NCBI RefSeq assembly: GCF_004331455.1
Contig: NZ_SJJR01000004.1
Location: forward strand, 62,001 to 126,000
DNA length: 64,000 bases
Direction of reading: 5' to 3'
Source: Micromonospora zingiberis
GTDB lineage: Bacteria; Actinomycetota; Actinomycetes; Mycobacteriales; Micromonosporaceae
In this document: one piece after another, positions 26,601 to 34,077 of the stretch
Position numbering within the stretch: position 1 is the stretch's first letter
Layout: each line of letters begins with the position of its first letter
Made by a program: the position numbers and the translations under genes
Notes under the pieces: model-generated
What the model was told of the DNA's origin: nothing
What the model saw: the letters and a program-made list of their open reading frames with translations, nothing else
Database searches by the model: none

Positions 26601-27303
26601 CCCGTTCGACCTGGTCGAGCGAGGTGCCGACCAGGCCGGCGAAGGCCGGGTCGGCGAGGAGCCGGGTGACCCGTACCGCGTCGAGTCGCCCCGGACCGTA
26701 CCGGGACGGCACCGCCAGTACGACCCCCAGCAGGAGTTGCCGGTCACCGGCGGTCAGCAGCGGCGCGCCCGAGAAGCCGCTGTGCGGGTGCGGCTCCAGC
26801 ACGACGTCATCGTTGGCGTCGCGGACCACCGCGCCGGTCGCGTCCCGCTCCGGTTGTGGTGGGTTCGGCGCGATCCGGGTGGAGTCCAGCGCGTACCGGT
26901 GGTCCTCGAAGCCGAGGCTGGGCATGACCTGACCAGGAAGCTCGTCGAGGCGGCGACCGTCGTGGCTGACCTGGACCCACGGGTAGCCGACGCTGAGGCA
27001 GGGCACCGGCTGGTGTCCGCGCAGCTCGCCGTAGCGGGTGTGGGTCTGTTCGGCGGTCCAGCGCGGCACGTCCAACCGGATCAGGGCCGCGTCGGCGTCG
27101 ATGCCGTCGCCCCGCCAGATCACCGTCGCCCGGTGCTCCGGTTCGACGGGGCTGTCGCTGCGGGAGACCCAGGCCGGTTCGCCGCGTCCGCCCACGACAT
27201 GACCGGCGGTCAGGACCAGGTCCTCCCCGACGGCGTACCCGGAGCCCAGCAGCCGGCCGCGGACCTTCACCACTCGTTGGACGTGCGGCTCAAGTCCGGT
27301 CAC
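23626..27303 (-). CDS. Trypsin-like protease fused to a P-loop NTPase and 38-residue helical repeats (conflict/signalling type)
   Basis: 1225 residues. An N-terminal trypsin-like domain (about 1-225) carries the triad His35 (LTAGH), Asp71 (DADAALIRLD) and Ser178 (GFSGAP). A P-loop NTPase follows, with Walker A GQAGIGKT at 297-304, Walker B LLIIIDY about 348-354 and GSARPGW near 384-390, plus a helical region to about 730. Residues 734-1000 are seven 38-residue units with the consensus DLTPQDAPPAIQHALHWLDQ; the last 225 residues are helical. There is no signal peptide, so it is probably cytoplasmic. The architecture (effector protease, NTPase, superstructure repeats) resembles STAND-type defence or programmed-death proteins. 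GTG 27303 overlaps the previous stop by 4 nt. Targets and trigger are unknown. Confidence 0.85.
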   Translation of the reverse strand: MTGLEPHVQRVVKVRGRLLGSGYAVGEDLVLTAGHVVGGRGEPAWVSRSDSPVEPEHRATVIWRGDGIDADAALIRLDVPRWTAEQTHTRYGELRGHQPVPCLSVGYPWVQVSHDGRRLDELPGQVMPSLGFEDHRYALDSTRIAPNPPQPERDATGAVVRDANDDVVLEPHPHSGFSGAPLLTAGDRQLLLGVVLAVPSRYGPGRLDAVRVTRLLADPAFAGLVGTSLDQVEREPPQLLPTGIIEHAEALTELADNLREDRLPYVSPADGHAATHPVRLLGRLDELAGQSGLLLVGQAGIGKTRTCLEVAGRAVDAGWGVLHVRPGEPLVTTEQLIEVVTSTTDERLLIIIDYLNLSGLDYPAIRHRLLPAARARGIRLALLGSARPGWFHQKDNSTLTEVFRPVELRPDDEHLDRIRHQIVTTLAPQARAILGDERLLQLCGRRPVIATLIAAAAEAQADRGRLSAATGDLRPENLLDWLVRRLNEDDLLHHAERLDDERDPDVRLQIYAAIAAATPQPRPALIACGSRVEHSDESRAEHLLDVLLAMGWMIYTPDGLAPVHDIVVDQLLEHTTVRAGLDTVRTKVADRILDASLTSARTIGRYAMNLDRLLRDMALQHRDGPLAAQCTAWLAANATTAGALLASQQDEGAYALGAVLDNSPWAQALFHHWPQLGAPWLTAHGTSLPARHILYKGLRTVATAQAAPLIEVATAWLTLHRTAVEASFVVATLLNRNDLLPEDARHGIDAALHWLDQHGTLTEAQFVVHPLLGRDDLTPQDAPPAIQHALQWLDQHGTLAQARFVLHPLLDRDDLTPQDAPPAIQHALYWLDQHGTSTEKAQFVLRPLLERHDLTPQDAPPAIQHALHWLDRHGTSTEAPFVLRPLLDRDDLPPQDTPPAIQHALHWLDQHGTSTEAPFVLRPLLERDDLTPQDAPPAIQHALHWLDQHGTSTEAPFVLRPLLERSDMAEEAVAHGVDAALTWLREHGDTAHAGFVLPPLLAIRKLTDLPQWMSPLVDRWANQHRSTPHVAFVSKQLTRQRVLTEVTADVVLEWASAHPEDVDIPWRLTGIARIIGRYPHLGDRLLRSVEGYLDAVEHETVEVNGHGELDGLIQALCRRQALRCGLAGARLDDIVLRWLAHPAALNPNCPKGSQFSEAASRALSLVWAGRYAHQDAVDVLVRLHHWIPRWRIAEPHLDLRDTALRDTAALLAALTAPPQAQQLVE
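24304..25104 (-). repeat. In-frame tandem array of seven 38-codon repeats inside the protease-NTPase gene
   Basis: The period is 114 bp (phase points near 24411, 24525, 24639, 24753, 24870, 24984, 25098), with one 117-bp unit caused by a single extra codon. Units 2-6 are nearly identical at the DNA level while units 1 and 7 are diverged. That pattern suggests recent expansion by unequal recombination from the middle of the array. Each unit reads as a pair of amphipathic helices (DAPPAIQHALHWLDQ, then EAPFVLRPLL). Confidence 0.92.
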
Positions 27304-28163
27304 GACAGGTGGCCGGCGCAGGTGTGGCGGTTGTCGTCGCTGTTGGTGCCGTCGGGGCAGGTGGTGTTCCGCCAGACGACTCCGTTGATCGAGGCGCCGG
27401 TCAGGTCCGCGCCGGTCAGGTCGGCGTTGGTGAGGTCGGCGTGGTCGAGCTTGGCGTTGCGTAGGTCGGCGTCGCGCAGGTACGCGTCGACAAGGCGGGC
27501 GCCGCGCAGGTCGGCGGTGGGCTGGACGGCCGGCGGGTTGGCGGCCCAGGCGAAGGCCACGATGCCGACGGCGGCGACGGCGGTGGCCAGCATCAGTTTG
27601 TGCAGTGCCCGGGTGAACTGGTGCTTGAGCGCCTCGTGGGTGGCGGTGTCCTCGATCGCGGTGATCCGCTCGTCGAGGTCGGCGATCGCGGCGGCGAGCT
27701 GCGTCCGTACGTCGTCGTCGGTCGACGGCTCGCGCTGCGCGGCGATCAGTTCCTCCCGGGCGCCGATGACGTCGGCCGGGGTGGAGAAGCCCTGGAGATA
27801 CTTGGGGTTGCGGCGGAAAAGGTCGGCCACGGTCGCCAGGTCGGATCGTCGTTGGGCCCACGCCTGGTCGAGGTCGCTGATCAGCACCAGCTTCGGGAGC
27901 AGAATCCGTACGGCGGTCCAGATGGCGTACACCACTGCGGAGAGTCCGGCGACCGCGCCCAGAACCGCGATCCACAACCGGGCGTTCGCCACGGAGTCGG
28001 GTACGCCGAGCGGGAGTTCGCCGATGCTCGACAGTTGACTGCCGGCCAGCATCGCCGCACCCACCGCGGCGGCGCTGGCCACCAGCCACTTGGCCGCGTC
28101 CCGAATGCGATCGTTGGCCCGTTCCAGGGCGTCGGCGCTGCCGCCGGCGTCGTCAGTGATCAT
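27300..28163 (-). CDS. Membrane protein with C-terminal pentapeptide repeats
   Basis: 287 residues. There are two hydrophobic segments near the N-terminus (about residues 24-50 and 62-88, e.g. IAVLGAVAGLSAVVYAIW). A hydrophilic, coiled-coil-prone region (REELIAAQREP, ADLDERITAIED) leads to a third span (LMLATAVAAVGIVAFAWAA). The C-terminus is a short pentapeptide-repeat helix (LRDADLRNAKLDHADLTNAD). ATG 28163 overlaps the upstream Trypco2-like gene by 11 nt, and the stop overlaps the protease GTG. This coupling implies the three products work together. It may anchor or sense at the membrane; the actual role is unknown. Confidence 0.83.
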   Translation of the reverse strand: MITDDAGGSADALERANDRIRDAAKWLVASAAAVGAAMLAGSQLSSIGELPLGVPDSVANARLWIAVLGAVAGLSAVVYAIWTAVRILLPKLVLISDLDQAWAQRRSDLATVADLFRRNPKYLQGFSTPADVIGAREELIAAQREPSTDDDVRTQLAAAIADLDERITAIEDTATHEALKHQFTRALHKLMLATAVAAVGIVAFAWAANPPAVQPTADLRGARLVDAYLRDADLRNAKLDHADLTNADLTGADLTGASINGVVWRNTTCPDGTNSDDNRHTCAGHLS

Positions 28164-28545
28164 CGCGGTCGATGTCCACGCCGGGCTTGGGGCGGACGAT
28201 CGGCGGCAACTGTGCGCTGCCGAGACGGCTCGGGTCGAGGCCCACCAGGGTCTCGTCCACGCCACGTATGGTCCGGTCGGTGCGTCCGGGCACATTCTCG
28301 CCGGGCTGCCGGTGCCCGGGCACCGCCAGTTCCTGCCGTGGCTGCCGCCATGGATATACCGTCAACCGGATCCGATGTGCGTGGGCGTTCTCGGCCGGCG
28401 CGAGATGCCACGTGACGCCGCTGTCATTCGCTCGGGTGATCAGGTTCAGCTCCACGTCGACACCGTCGTCGGCATCGCCGGACGTCGAACGTTGCAGGTC
28501 CCGGATCAGCGCGGCCAGTGCGTCGGTCAGGGGGATATCCGGCAC
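28153..28545 (-). CDS. Small trypsin-co-occurring (Trypco2-like) domain protein
   Basis: About 130 residues. The N-terminal half reads IPLTDALAALIRDLQRS, then a Glu/Asp/Val-rich strand (VDVELNLITRANDSG), then TWHLAP and AHRIRLTVYP. This helix-then-strands plan with a closing HRIRLTVYP fits my memory of Trypco2, a domain named for its genomic association with trypsin-like proteases; no profile search was possible. The C-terminal 60 residues are Pro/Gly/Asp-rich and unstructured-looking. The GTG at 28545 sits 4 nt after GGAGG; an adjacent in-frame GTG at 28548 is too close to it. It is the first gene of the three-gene operon. Confidence 0.65.
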   Translation of the reverse strand: MPDIPLTDALAALIRDLQRSTSGDADDGVDVELNLITRANDSGVTWHLAPAENAHAHRIRLTVYPWRQPRQELAVPGHRQPGENVPGRTDRTIRGVDETLVGLDPSRLGSAQLPPIVRPKPGVDIDRDDH

Positions 28546-28548
28546 CAC

Positions 28549-28772
28549 GCCTCCAACATGGACTTCGACTGGCAGCTACTCGCGTATGAACGTTAACCGA
28601 CCGGCCACGTCGACGAATCCGCCGGTAGGGGTATCGACGGTGACCTTCCGAAGGGAACAAAACAGCGAGTCGGCAATACGACTTTCCGGGTGCGGCCCGG
28701 CGCGATTCTGCTAGCCATTGCGCGACGTTTATCGGCGACCGATGCGGACGAGAGTCCAGTGCTCCGAGGGCC
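28549..28772. promoter_or_regulatory. Intergenic region upstream of the Trypco2-protease operon
   Basis: These 224 nt separate the operon from the amino-sugar kinase gene on the same strand. The stretch is slightly less GC-rich (GAACAAAACAGCGAG, CGTTTATCGG). No gene is seen; an operon promoter is expected here but none was identified. Confidence 0.3.
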
Positions 28773-29771
28773 TCAGGGGCGAGTTGCGGCCAGGCGGGCG
28801 TGCAGGGCGGTCGGGTCGGTCACTCCGGGCAGGTCGCGGGCGGCCAGCCAGGCCGCGCCGGCGGCGCCGTCGCCGGCCGGGAGGATCGGTGCGTCCGGCC
28901 AGTGTCGGCGGGTCTCGGCGCGGACCACGGCGGCCAGCGCGGTGTCGCCGGTGAGCAGCCCGCCGCCGAGGACCAGCGGGCTGACGTCGCCGGGCGGGCG
29001 GATCCGGCGCAGCGTGGCGGCCAGCAGGGCGGCGGCCTCGGCGATCAGCGTGCCGGCGGTCGGGTCACCGGTGGCGGCGGCGTCGACCACGAGCGGCGCG
29101 AGCCGGGCCAACTCCACCGGTGGGCGGCGGGTGACGGTCTGCACGAGCGCGCCCACGGTGTCCCGGGGGCGGGCCGCCACCTCGGCGGAGCCGGCGAGTT
29201 CGGTGAGTACCCGTCGACCCAACTCGCCCGGGTCGTGGCCGGCGTCGAGGGCGGCGAGCAGTCGGCGTACCGCCTGCTGACCGAGCCAGAAGCCGGAGCC
29301 GGCGTCGCCGAGCAGCCAGCCGTGGCCGTCGGCGACGCGGTCCAGCCGCAGGTCGTGTACCTGCGCGGCGATGGCTCCGGTGCCGGCGACGAGGATGCTG
29401 CCGGTCGAGCGGGCGGTGCCCGAGGCGTACGCGACGAGCGCGTCGCTGTGCACCGCGTACGGGCAGCGCAGCCCGGCGGTGTGCCAGGCGCGGTCGAAGG
29501 CGGCCCGGCCGGCGGGGTCGGCGCGCAGTCGACCGGCGCCGGCCAGCCCGACCGCGCCGGCCCGCACCCGGGTCGGGTCGACGTCGGTGAGGGCCGACCG
29601 CAGGGCGGTCAGCAGTTCGTCGGCGGCGGGTGCGGCGCCGTGGCTGGTGGGGTTGCCGCCGCCGGCTCGGCCGGTGCCGAGGCGTACGCCGTCGAGGGTC
29701 ACCGCGAGCGCGCGGGTGGACGTACCGCCGACATCGAGGCCGACCACGACGGTGCCGGACAACCCTCCCAC
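28773..29771 (-). CDS. BadF/BadG/NagK-type sugar kinase, probably N-acetylglucosamine kinase
   Basis: 332 residues of the actin-like ATPase fold. Phosphate-1 motif GLDVGGTSTRALA lies at the N-terminus. ILVAGTGAIA is the phosphate-2 region, HGWLLGDAGSGFWLG is typical of eukaryote-like GlcNAc kinases, and LVLGGGLL is the adenosine motif. It diverges from an RpiR regulator, a SIS protein and an NgcEFG-type transporter. Phosphorylation of imported GlcNAc or a related amino sugar is therefore likely. Specificity is inferred from context. Confidence 0.85.
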   Translation of the reverse strand: MGGLSGTVVVGLDVGGTSTRALAVTLDGVRLGTGRAGGGNPTSHGAAPAADELLTALRSALTDVDPTRVRAGAVGLAGAGRLRADPAGRAAFDRAWHTAGLRCPYAVHSDALVAYASGTARSTGSILVAGTGAIAAQVHDLRLDRVADGHGWLLGDAGSGFWLGQQAVRRLLAALDAGHDPGELGRRVLTELAGSAEVAARPRDTVGALVQTVTRRPPVELARLAPLVVDAAATGDPTAGTLIAEAAALLAATLRRIRPPGDVSPLVLGGGLLTGDTALAAVVRAETRRHWPDAPILPAGDGAAGAAWLAARDLPGVTDPTALHARLAATRP

Positions 29772-29882
29772 CTCCTTGATCGATATGCGTTCATGCTGGT
29801 CGCGGCGGGTGGTCGAGGCAAGGTGCGGCGCTGGAGCGTGCCGTGTGCCCCAGGTAACAGTTTGAAAACTTCGCCCACGGTC

Positions 29883-29930
29883 TTGACATGGAGGTGCCTT
29901 CAGTAAGAACTTTTACCACTAACAGTTAAC
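29883..29930 (+). promoter_or_regulatory. Promoter/operator region of the amino-sugar operon
   Basis: TTGACA (29883-29888) is a good -35 hexamer. GTAAGAACTTTTAC at 29903-29916 is an imperfect 14-nt palindrome (10 of 14 positions symmetrical) in the -10/start area. GTTAAC lies at 29925-29930. This AT-rich island sits in the divergent gap between kinase and RpiR regulator and could be the RpiR operator. The -10 hexamer is ambiguous. Confidence 0.45.
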
Positions 29931-29952
29931 ACTCTTTTCCGAAAGGCGTCCG

Positions 29953-30912
29953 ATGGTTGATCACGAGGCGGACACCTCCGCGGGCGCCGCGGTGGCCGAT
30001 GCCGACGGGGTCGACCGGCGGGGCGCTGGCGTCGTCTCCGATGGCGTGCTGGCCCGGGTGCGGGCCGGCGCCGACGAGCTGACCGGCGCGCTGCGCCGGG
30101 TCGCCGAGCACGTGCTCAGCGACCCGGAGGCGGCGGCCCGGGCCACCATCGTGGAGCTGGCCGAACGCAGCGGCACCTCGCCGGCCACGGTCACCCGGTT
30201 CTGCCGCGCGATGGGCTTCGAGGGCTACGCCGACCTGCGGCTGGGCATCGCCGCCGAGACCGGCCGGGCCCGCTCGGCCGGCTGGACCGTCGACATCGGA
30301 CGGGAGATCCAGCCCGGCGACCCCCTCGAACGGGTGCTGGAACAGATCATCGCCGCCGACACCCGGGCCATGCACGACACCGCCGCCCTGCTCGACCTCG
30401 GTGAGGTGGAACGGGCCGCGGTGGCCATCGCCGGAGCCAGCCGGGTCAACATCTTCGGTGCCAGTGGCAGCGCCCTGGTCGGCGAGGAGATGCAGTTCAG
30501 CCTGCACCGCATCGGGGTGGCCGCCTGGGCGTGGAACGACGTGCACTCCGGGCTCGCCGCCGCCGCGCTGCTGCGGCCGGGCGACGTCGCACTGGGCATC
30601 TCGCACAGCGGCCAGACCCGGGAGGCCATCGAGATGCTCGCCGAGGGCGGCAGCCGGGGCGCGACCACCATCGCGCTGACCGGGTTCCGTCGCTCCCCGC
30701 TGGCCGAGCTGGCGGACATCGTGCTGCTCACCGCCAGTCAGGCCACCACCTTCCGCCCGGACGCGCTCTCCGCCCGGCATCCCCAGCTGGTCGTGTTGGA
30801 CCTGCTCTACATCGCCGTCGCCCAGCGCACCCACGACCGTGCCCACGCGGCCTTCCGGCGTACCGCGCAGGCCGTCGACGGGCACAAGGCCGCGAGGGGA
30901 GTCACCGCATGA
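29953..30912 (+). CDS. RpiR/MurR-family transcriptional regulator (HTH plus SIS domain)
   Basis: 319 residues. The N-terminal RpiR helix-turn-helix (about 25-100) contains LRRVAEHVLSDPEAA and LAERSGTSPATVTRFCRAMG. The C-terminal SIS sugar-phosphate domain contains NIFGASGSALVGEEMQFSL and GDVALGISHSGQTREAIEM. ATG 29953 has GAAAGG upstream. The family represses amino-sugar or MurNAc genes and senses a sugar phosphate through SIS. It heads the operon and its stop overlaps the next ATG. A role as local regulator of ngc-type uptake is inferred. Confidence 0.9.
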   Translation: MVDHEADTSAGAAVADADGVDRRGAGVVSDGVLARVRAGADELTGALRRVAEHVLSDPEAAARATIVELAERSGTSPATVTRFCRAMGFEGYADLRLGIAAETGRARSAGWTVDIGREIQPGDPLERVLEQIIAADTRAMHDTAALLDLGEVERAAVAIAGASRVNIFGASGSALVGEEMQFSLHRIGVAAWAWNDVHSGLAAAALLRPGDVALGISHSGQTREAIEMLAEGGSRGATTIALTGFRRSPLAELADIVLLTASQATTFRPDALSARHPQLVVLDLLYIAVAQRTHDRAHAAFRRTAQAVDGHKAARGVTA

Positions 30913-31658
30913 TCAGCGCACAGGGGTACGCCGCAGCCGTCCGGCCGGTGCTCGACCGCATCGTCGACCAGGGCGCCGAGCCGCTCGGCCGGGCCGCCGA
31001 CCTGATCGCCGCCAGCCTGCGGGCCGGTGGGGTGCTCCAGGCGTTCGGCGCCGGCCACTCCGAGGCGTTCGCCGCCGAACTGGTGGCCCGGGCCGGCGGG
31101 CTGGTCCCCACCAACCGGATCACCCTGCACGACCTGGTGCTGCACGGCGACGCCCCGCGTGACGTGCTCGCCGACCCCAAGCTGGAGCGCGATCCGGCCA
31201 TCGCCCACCAGCTCTACCAGATCGCCGCACCGCAGCCGCAGGACGTGTTCGTGGTGGCGTCCCAGTCCGGCATCAACGGTTCGGTGGTCGAACTGGCCCT
31301 GCTGGCCACCGAGCGCGGTCACCCGTTGATCGCGGTCACCTCGGTCGAGCACACCGGACGGGTCGCTCCGCGCCACCCGTCCGGCCGGCGGCTCGTCGAT
31401 CTCGCCGACGTCGTGCTGGACAACGGCGCGCCGTACGGCGACGCACTGCTGCCGCTCGAGGGCGGCGGCGCGGTCTGTGCGGTCTCCTCGGTCACCTCGG
31501 CGCTGCTGGCGCAGCTGTTGACCGCGGAGGTCGTACGACGGTTCCACCAGGTCGGAGAGGTGCCCCCTATCTACCTCTCCGCCAACGTCCCCGGTGGGGA
31601 CGAGCACAACCTCGCCCTCGAGTCGCGGTACGCCGGACGTCTCCGGCGCACCGCCTGA
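30909..31658 (+). CDS. SIS-domain sugar-phosphate protein (UPF0309-type)
   Basis: 249 residues, one SIS domain with the phosphosugar loop FGAGHSEAFAAELVARAGG and VVASQSGINGSVVELAL. It resembles the UPF0309 group seen next to RpiR regulators in actinobacteria and is distantly related to MurNAc-6-P etherase. The ATG overlaps the regulator stop (ATGA). Possible roles are isomerisation, lyase action or sensing of an amino-sugar phosphate made by the adjacent kinase. The reaction is not established. Confidence 0.8.
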   Translation: MISAQGYAAAVRPVLDRIVDQGAEPLGRAADLIAASLRAGGVLQAFGAGHSEAFAAELVARAGGLVPTNRITLHDLVLHGDAPRDVLADPKLERDPAIAHQLYQIAAPQPQDVFVVASQSGINGSVVELALLATERGHPLIAVTSVEHTGRVAPRHPSGRRLVDLADVVLDNGAPYGDALLPLEGGGAVCAVSSVTSALLAQLLTAEVVRRFHQVGEVPPIYLSANVPGGDEHNLALESRYAGRLRRTA

Positions 31659-31683
31659 CCCGACACCACAAGGAGAGCGAACG

Positions 31684-33087
31684 ATGTCCGTTAACCCCGA
31701 TCTCAACCGCCGGACCCTGCTGCGCCGCGCGGCGGCCGCGGGTCTCCTGGTGACCCCGGCCGCAGGTCTGCTCAGTGCCTGTGCCGGCAGCACGCCGAGC
31801 CCGAGCAACGACAACGCCGGGGAGAAGAGCAACGACAACCCCTTCGGCGTGCAGGAGAACAGCGCCGTGAAGGTGGTCATCTTCAACGGCGGTCTGGGTG
31901 ACGCCTGGGCGAAGGAGGACCAGGCGGTCTTCAGCGCCAAGCACCCGAACGTCACGGTCAACATGAGCAGCACCCAGAAGATCAAGACCGAAGAACAGCC
32001 CAAGATGGCGACCACGCCCAGTGACCTGATCATGAACTCGGGCGCCGACCTGATGGACCTGAGCACGCTGGTCAACGAGGGTGCCATCGAGCCGCTGGAC
32101 GACCTGCTCGCCGCCCCGGCCTGGGAGGGTGGCGGCACCGTCGCCGACACCCTGCTGCCCGGCACCGTCAGCGACGGCACCTTCCAGGGCAAGTTCTTCG
32201 TGGTGTACGTGGCCTTCACGGTGTGGGGCAACTGGTACAACGGCGCGCTGTTCAGCAAGGAGGGCTGGGAGCCGCCGAAGAGCTTCGAGGAGTTCTTCGC
32301 CCTGGCCCCGAAGATCAAGGCCAAGGGCATCGCGCCGTACGTCTACGACGCCGTGCACGGCTACTACCCGCGCTGGGCGCTGATGGCCTCGATCTGGAAG
32401 TCCGCCGGCAAGCAGGCGGTCGTCGACATCGACAACCTGAAGGAGAACGCCTGGCGGGCCGAGGGCGTGCTGCCCGCCCTGGAGCAGTGGGAGAAGGTGG
32501 TCAAGGACAAGCTGGTGCTGCCCGGCCGGCTCGACCACACCCAGTCGCAGCAGGCGTGGCTGGACGGCAAGGCCGCCTTCATCCAGGTCGGCACCTGGCT
32601 GAAGAACGAGATGGCGTCGACCATCCCGCCGGGCTTCGAGATGAAGCTCTCCGACTACTGGACGGTCAGCGCCGCCGACAAGGCGCCCAAGGACGTCTTC
32701 GCCGGTGCCGGCGAGGGCTTCGTGGTGCCGAGCAAGGCCCCGAACAAGGCGGCGGCCAAGGAGTTCCTGCGGGCCGTGCTCTCCAAGGCCGGTTCGGCGA
32801 AGTTCGCCGAGCTGACCAAGTCCCTGGCGTCGACCAAGGGCTCCGGCGACAACGTGGACGACCCGGCGCTGGCGACGGCCAACGAGCTGATGAAGAACGC
32901 CGGTCAGGATCTGGTCTCGGTCAAGCTCTGGGACTTCTACGCCGACCTGGACAAGGAGAGCCAGAACCTGTCCCAGGAGCTGATGGCCGGCCGGCTGACC
33001 GCCGCGCAGTTCGTGGACAAGATGCAGGCCGCCGCCGACAAGGTCGCCAAGGACTCGTCGATCACCAAGCAGACCCGCAACGCGTGA
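31684..33087 (+). CDS. ngcE: NgcE-type carbohydrate ABC transporter substrate-binding lipoprotein
   Basis: 467 residues. The N-terminus has a twin-arginine-like NRRTLLRRAAAAG followed by a lipobox LLSAC with Cys33. The mature protein aligns by eye with Streptomyces NgcE (N-acetylglucosamine/chitobiose binding): KVVIFNGGLGDAWAKEDQAV, QKIKTEEQPK, NSGADLMDLS, HGYYPRWALM, HTQSQQAWLDGKAAFIQVG. An AAGGAGAG ribosome site precedes the ATG at 31684. Together with the two permeases it forms a CUT1 importer. No ATPase gene is in the cluster, so a shared MsiK-like ATPase elsewhere is likely. Confidence 0.87.
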   Translation: MSVNPDLNRRTLLRRAAAAGLLVTPAAGLLSACAGSTPSPSNDNAGEKSNDNPFGVQENSAVKVVIFNGGLGDAWAKEDQAVFSAKHPNVTVNMSSTQKIKTEEQPKMATTPSDLIMNSGADLMDLSTLVNEGAIEPLDDLLAAPAWEGGGTVADTLLPGTVSDGTFQGKFFVVYVAFTVWGNWYNGALFSKEGWEPPKSFEEFFALAPKIKAKGIAPYVYDAVHGYYPRWALMASIWKSAGKQAVVDIDNLKENAWRAEGVLPALEQWEKVVKDKLVLPGRLDHTQSQQAWLDGKAAFIQVGTWLKNEMASTIPPGFEMKLSDYWTVSAADKAPKDVFAGAGEGFVVPSKAPNKAAAKEFLRAVLSKAGSAKFAELTKSLASTKGSGDNVDDPALATANELMKNAGQDLVSVKLWDFYADLDKESQNLSQELMAGRLTAAQFVDKMQAAADKVAKDSSITKQTRNA

Positions 33088-33122
33088 CACCCCGGATCTG
33101 ACCGAACGAGGAAGTGAGAGAA

Positions 33123-34064
33123 ATGCGGCACGGTGTTGCGCGTTTCGTCACGGGTTTCCTGGCCCTGCCGGTCGGGCTCTACCTCTTCTACGTGGTGTGG
33201 CCCTTCCTGCAGGCGGCCGGGTACTCGCTGACCGACTGGGGAGGCTACTCCGACCGGCAGCAGTTCGTCGGGCTGGAGAACTACTTCCGGCTGTTCACCG
33301 ACGAGCTGATCAGGAAGGCGTTCTGGCACAACGTCTTCTTCCTGGTCACCGTGCCGCTGTTCACCATCGCGCTGGCCTTGTTCCTCGCCTTCCTGCTCAA
33401 CGTGGGCGGACGCGAGGACAAGGCCGGCATCCGGGGCGTCTTCGGCTCCGGCCTGTACAAGGTGATCTTCTTCTTCCCCCAGGTGCTCTCCCTGGTCGTC
33501 ATCGCGGTGATGTGGCAACAGATCTACCGCGCGGACGGCCAGGGCCTGATCAACGGCGTACTGATGAAGATCGGGCTGGTCGACGAGAACGACCCGATCA
33601 CCTTCATGTACGACCCGGAGCCGTTCCTCGGCGTACCGGCGGTGCTCTGGTGGCTGCTGGTGATCGCGGTCTGGAGTGGGGCCGGCTTCTACATGGTGCT
33701 CTTCTCGGCGGCCATGCAGTCCATTCCGAAGGACATCTACGAGGCGGCCATCCTCGACGGGGCGGGACGCTTGCACACCTTCTTCCGGATCACCCTGCCA
33801 CTGCTGCGGGACACCGTCTCGGTGGCCTGGGTCTACCTGGGCTTCATCGCGCTGGACATGTTCGCGCTGGTCTACATCATGACCCCGAGCCAGGGCGGCC
33901 CGAACCACGCCAGCGAGATCTTCGCCTCGGTGATCAACTTCAACGCGTTCCAGAAGGGCCAGTTCGGCTACGCCTGCGCGATCGCGGTGGCCCTGGCGAT
34001 CTTCACGATCCTGCTGGCCGCGTTGCAGCTGAGGATCACCCGTCGTGAGCGCATCGAGTACTGA
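33123..34064 (+). CDS. ngcF: NgcF-type carbohydrate ABC transporter permease
   Basis: 313 residues, about six membrane helices. The cytoplasmic EAA loop reads IYEAAILDGAGRLHTFFRIT, the contact site for the ATPase. The N-terminal LFYVVWPFLQAAGYSLTDWG is typical of CUT1 MalF-like permeases. ATG 33123 has GAGGAAGTGAGAG upstream, and the gene follows ngcE after 35 nt. Confidence 0.87.
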   Translation: MRHGVARFVTGFLALPVGLYLFYVVWPFLQAAGYSLTDWGGYSDRQQFVGLENYFRLFTDELIRKAFWHNVFFLVTVPLFTIALALFLAFLLNVGGREDKAGIRGVFGSGLYKVIFFFPQVLSLVVIAVMWQQIYRADGQGLINGVLMKIGLVDENDPITFMYDPEPFLGVPAVLWWLLVIAVWSGAGFYMVLFSAAMQSIPKDIYEAAILDGAGRLHTFFRITLPLLRDTVSVAWVYLGFIALDMFALVYIMTPSQGGPNHASEIFASVINFNAFQKGQFGYACAIAVALAIFTILLAALQLRITRRERIEY

Positions 34065-34077
34065 GGAGACACCGACG

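Noticed and set aside
27304..28089. A 262-codon N-terminal extension of the protease-NTPase
   Set aside because: It lies out of frame inside the pentapeptide gene, is Arg/Pro-rich and lacks domain features. GTG 27303 with GTGA coupling places the trypsin domain at the N-terminus.
28153..28545. Assignment of the small protein to EACC1
   Set aside because: EACC1 proteins have a different conserved layout (LxxWL, Gly-rich core, RR motif). The helix-strand plan here matches Trypco2 better.
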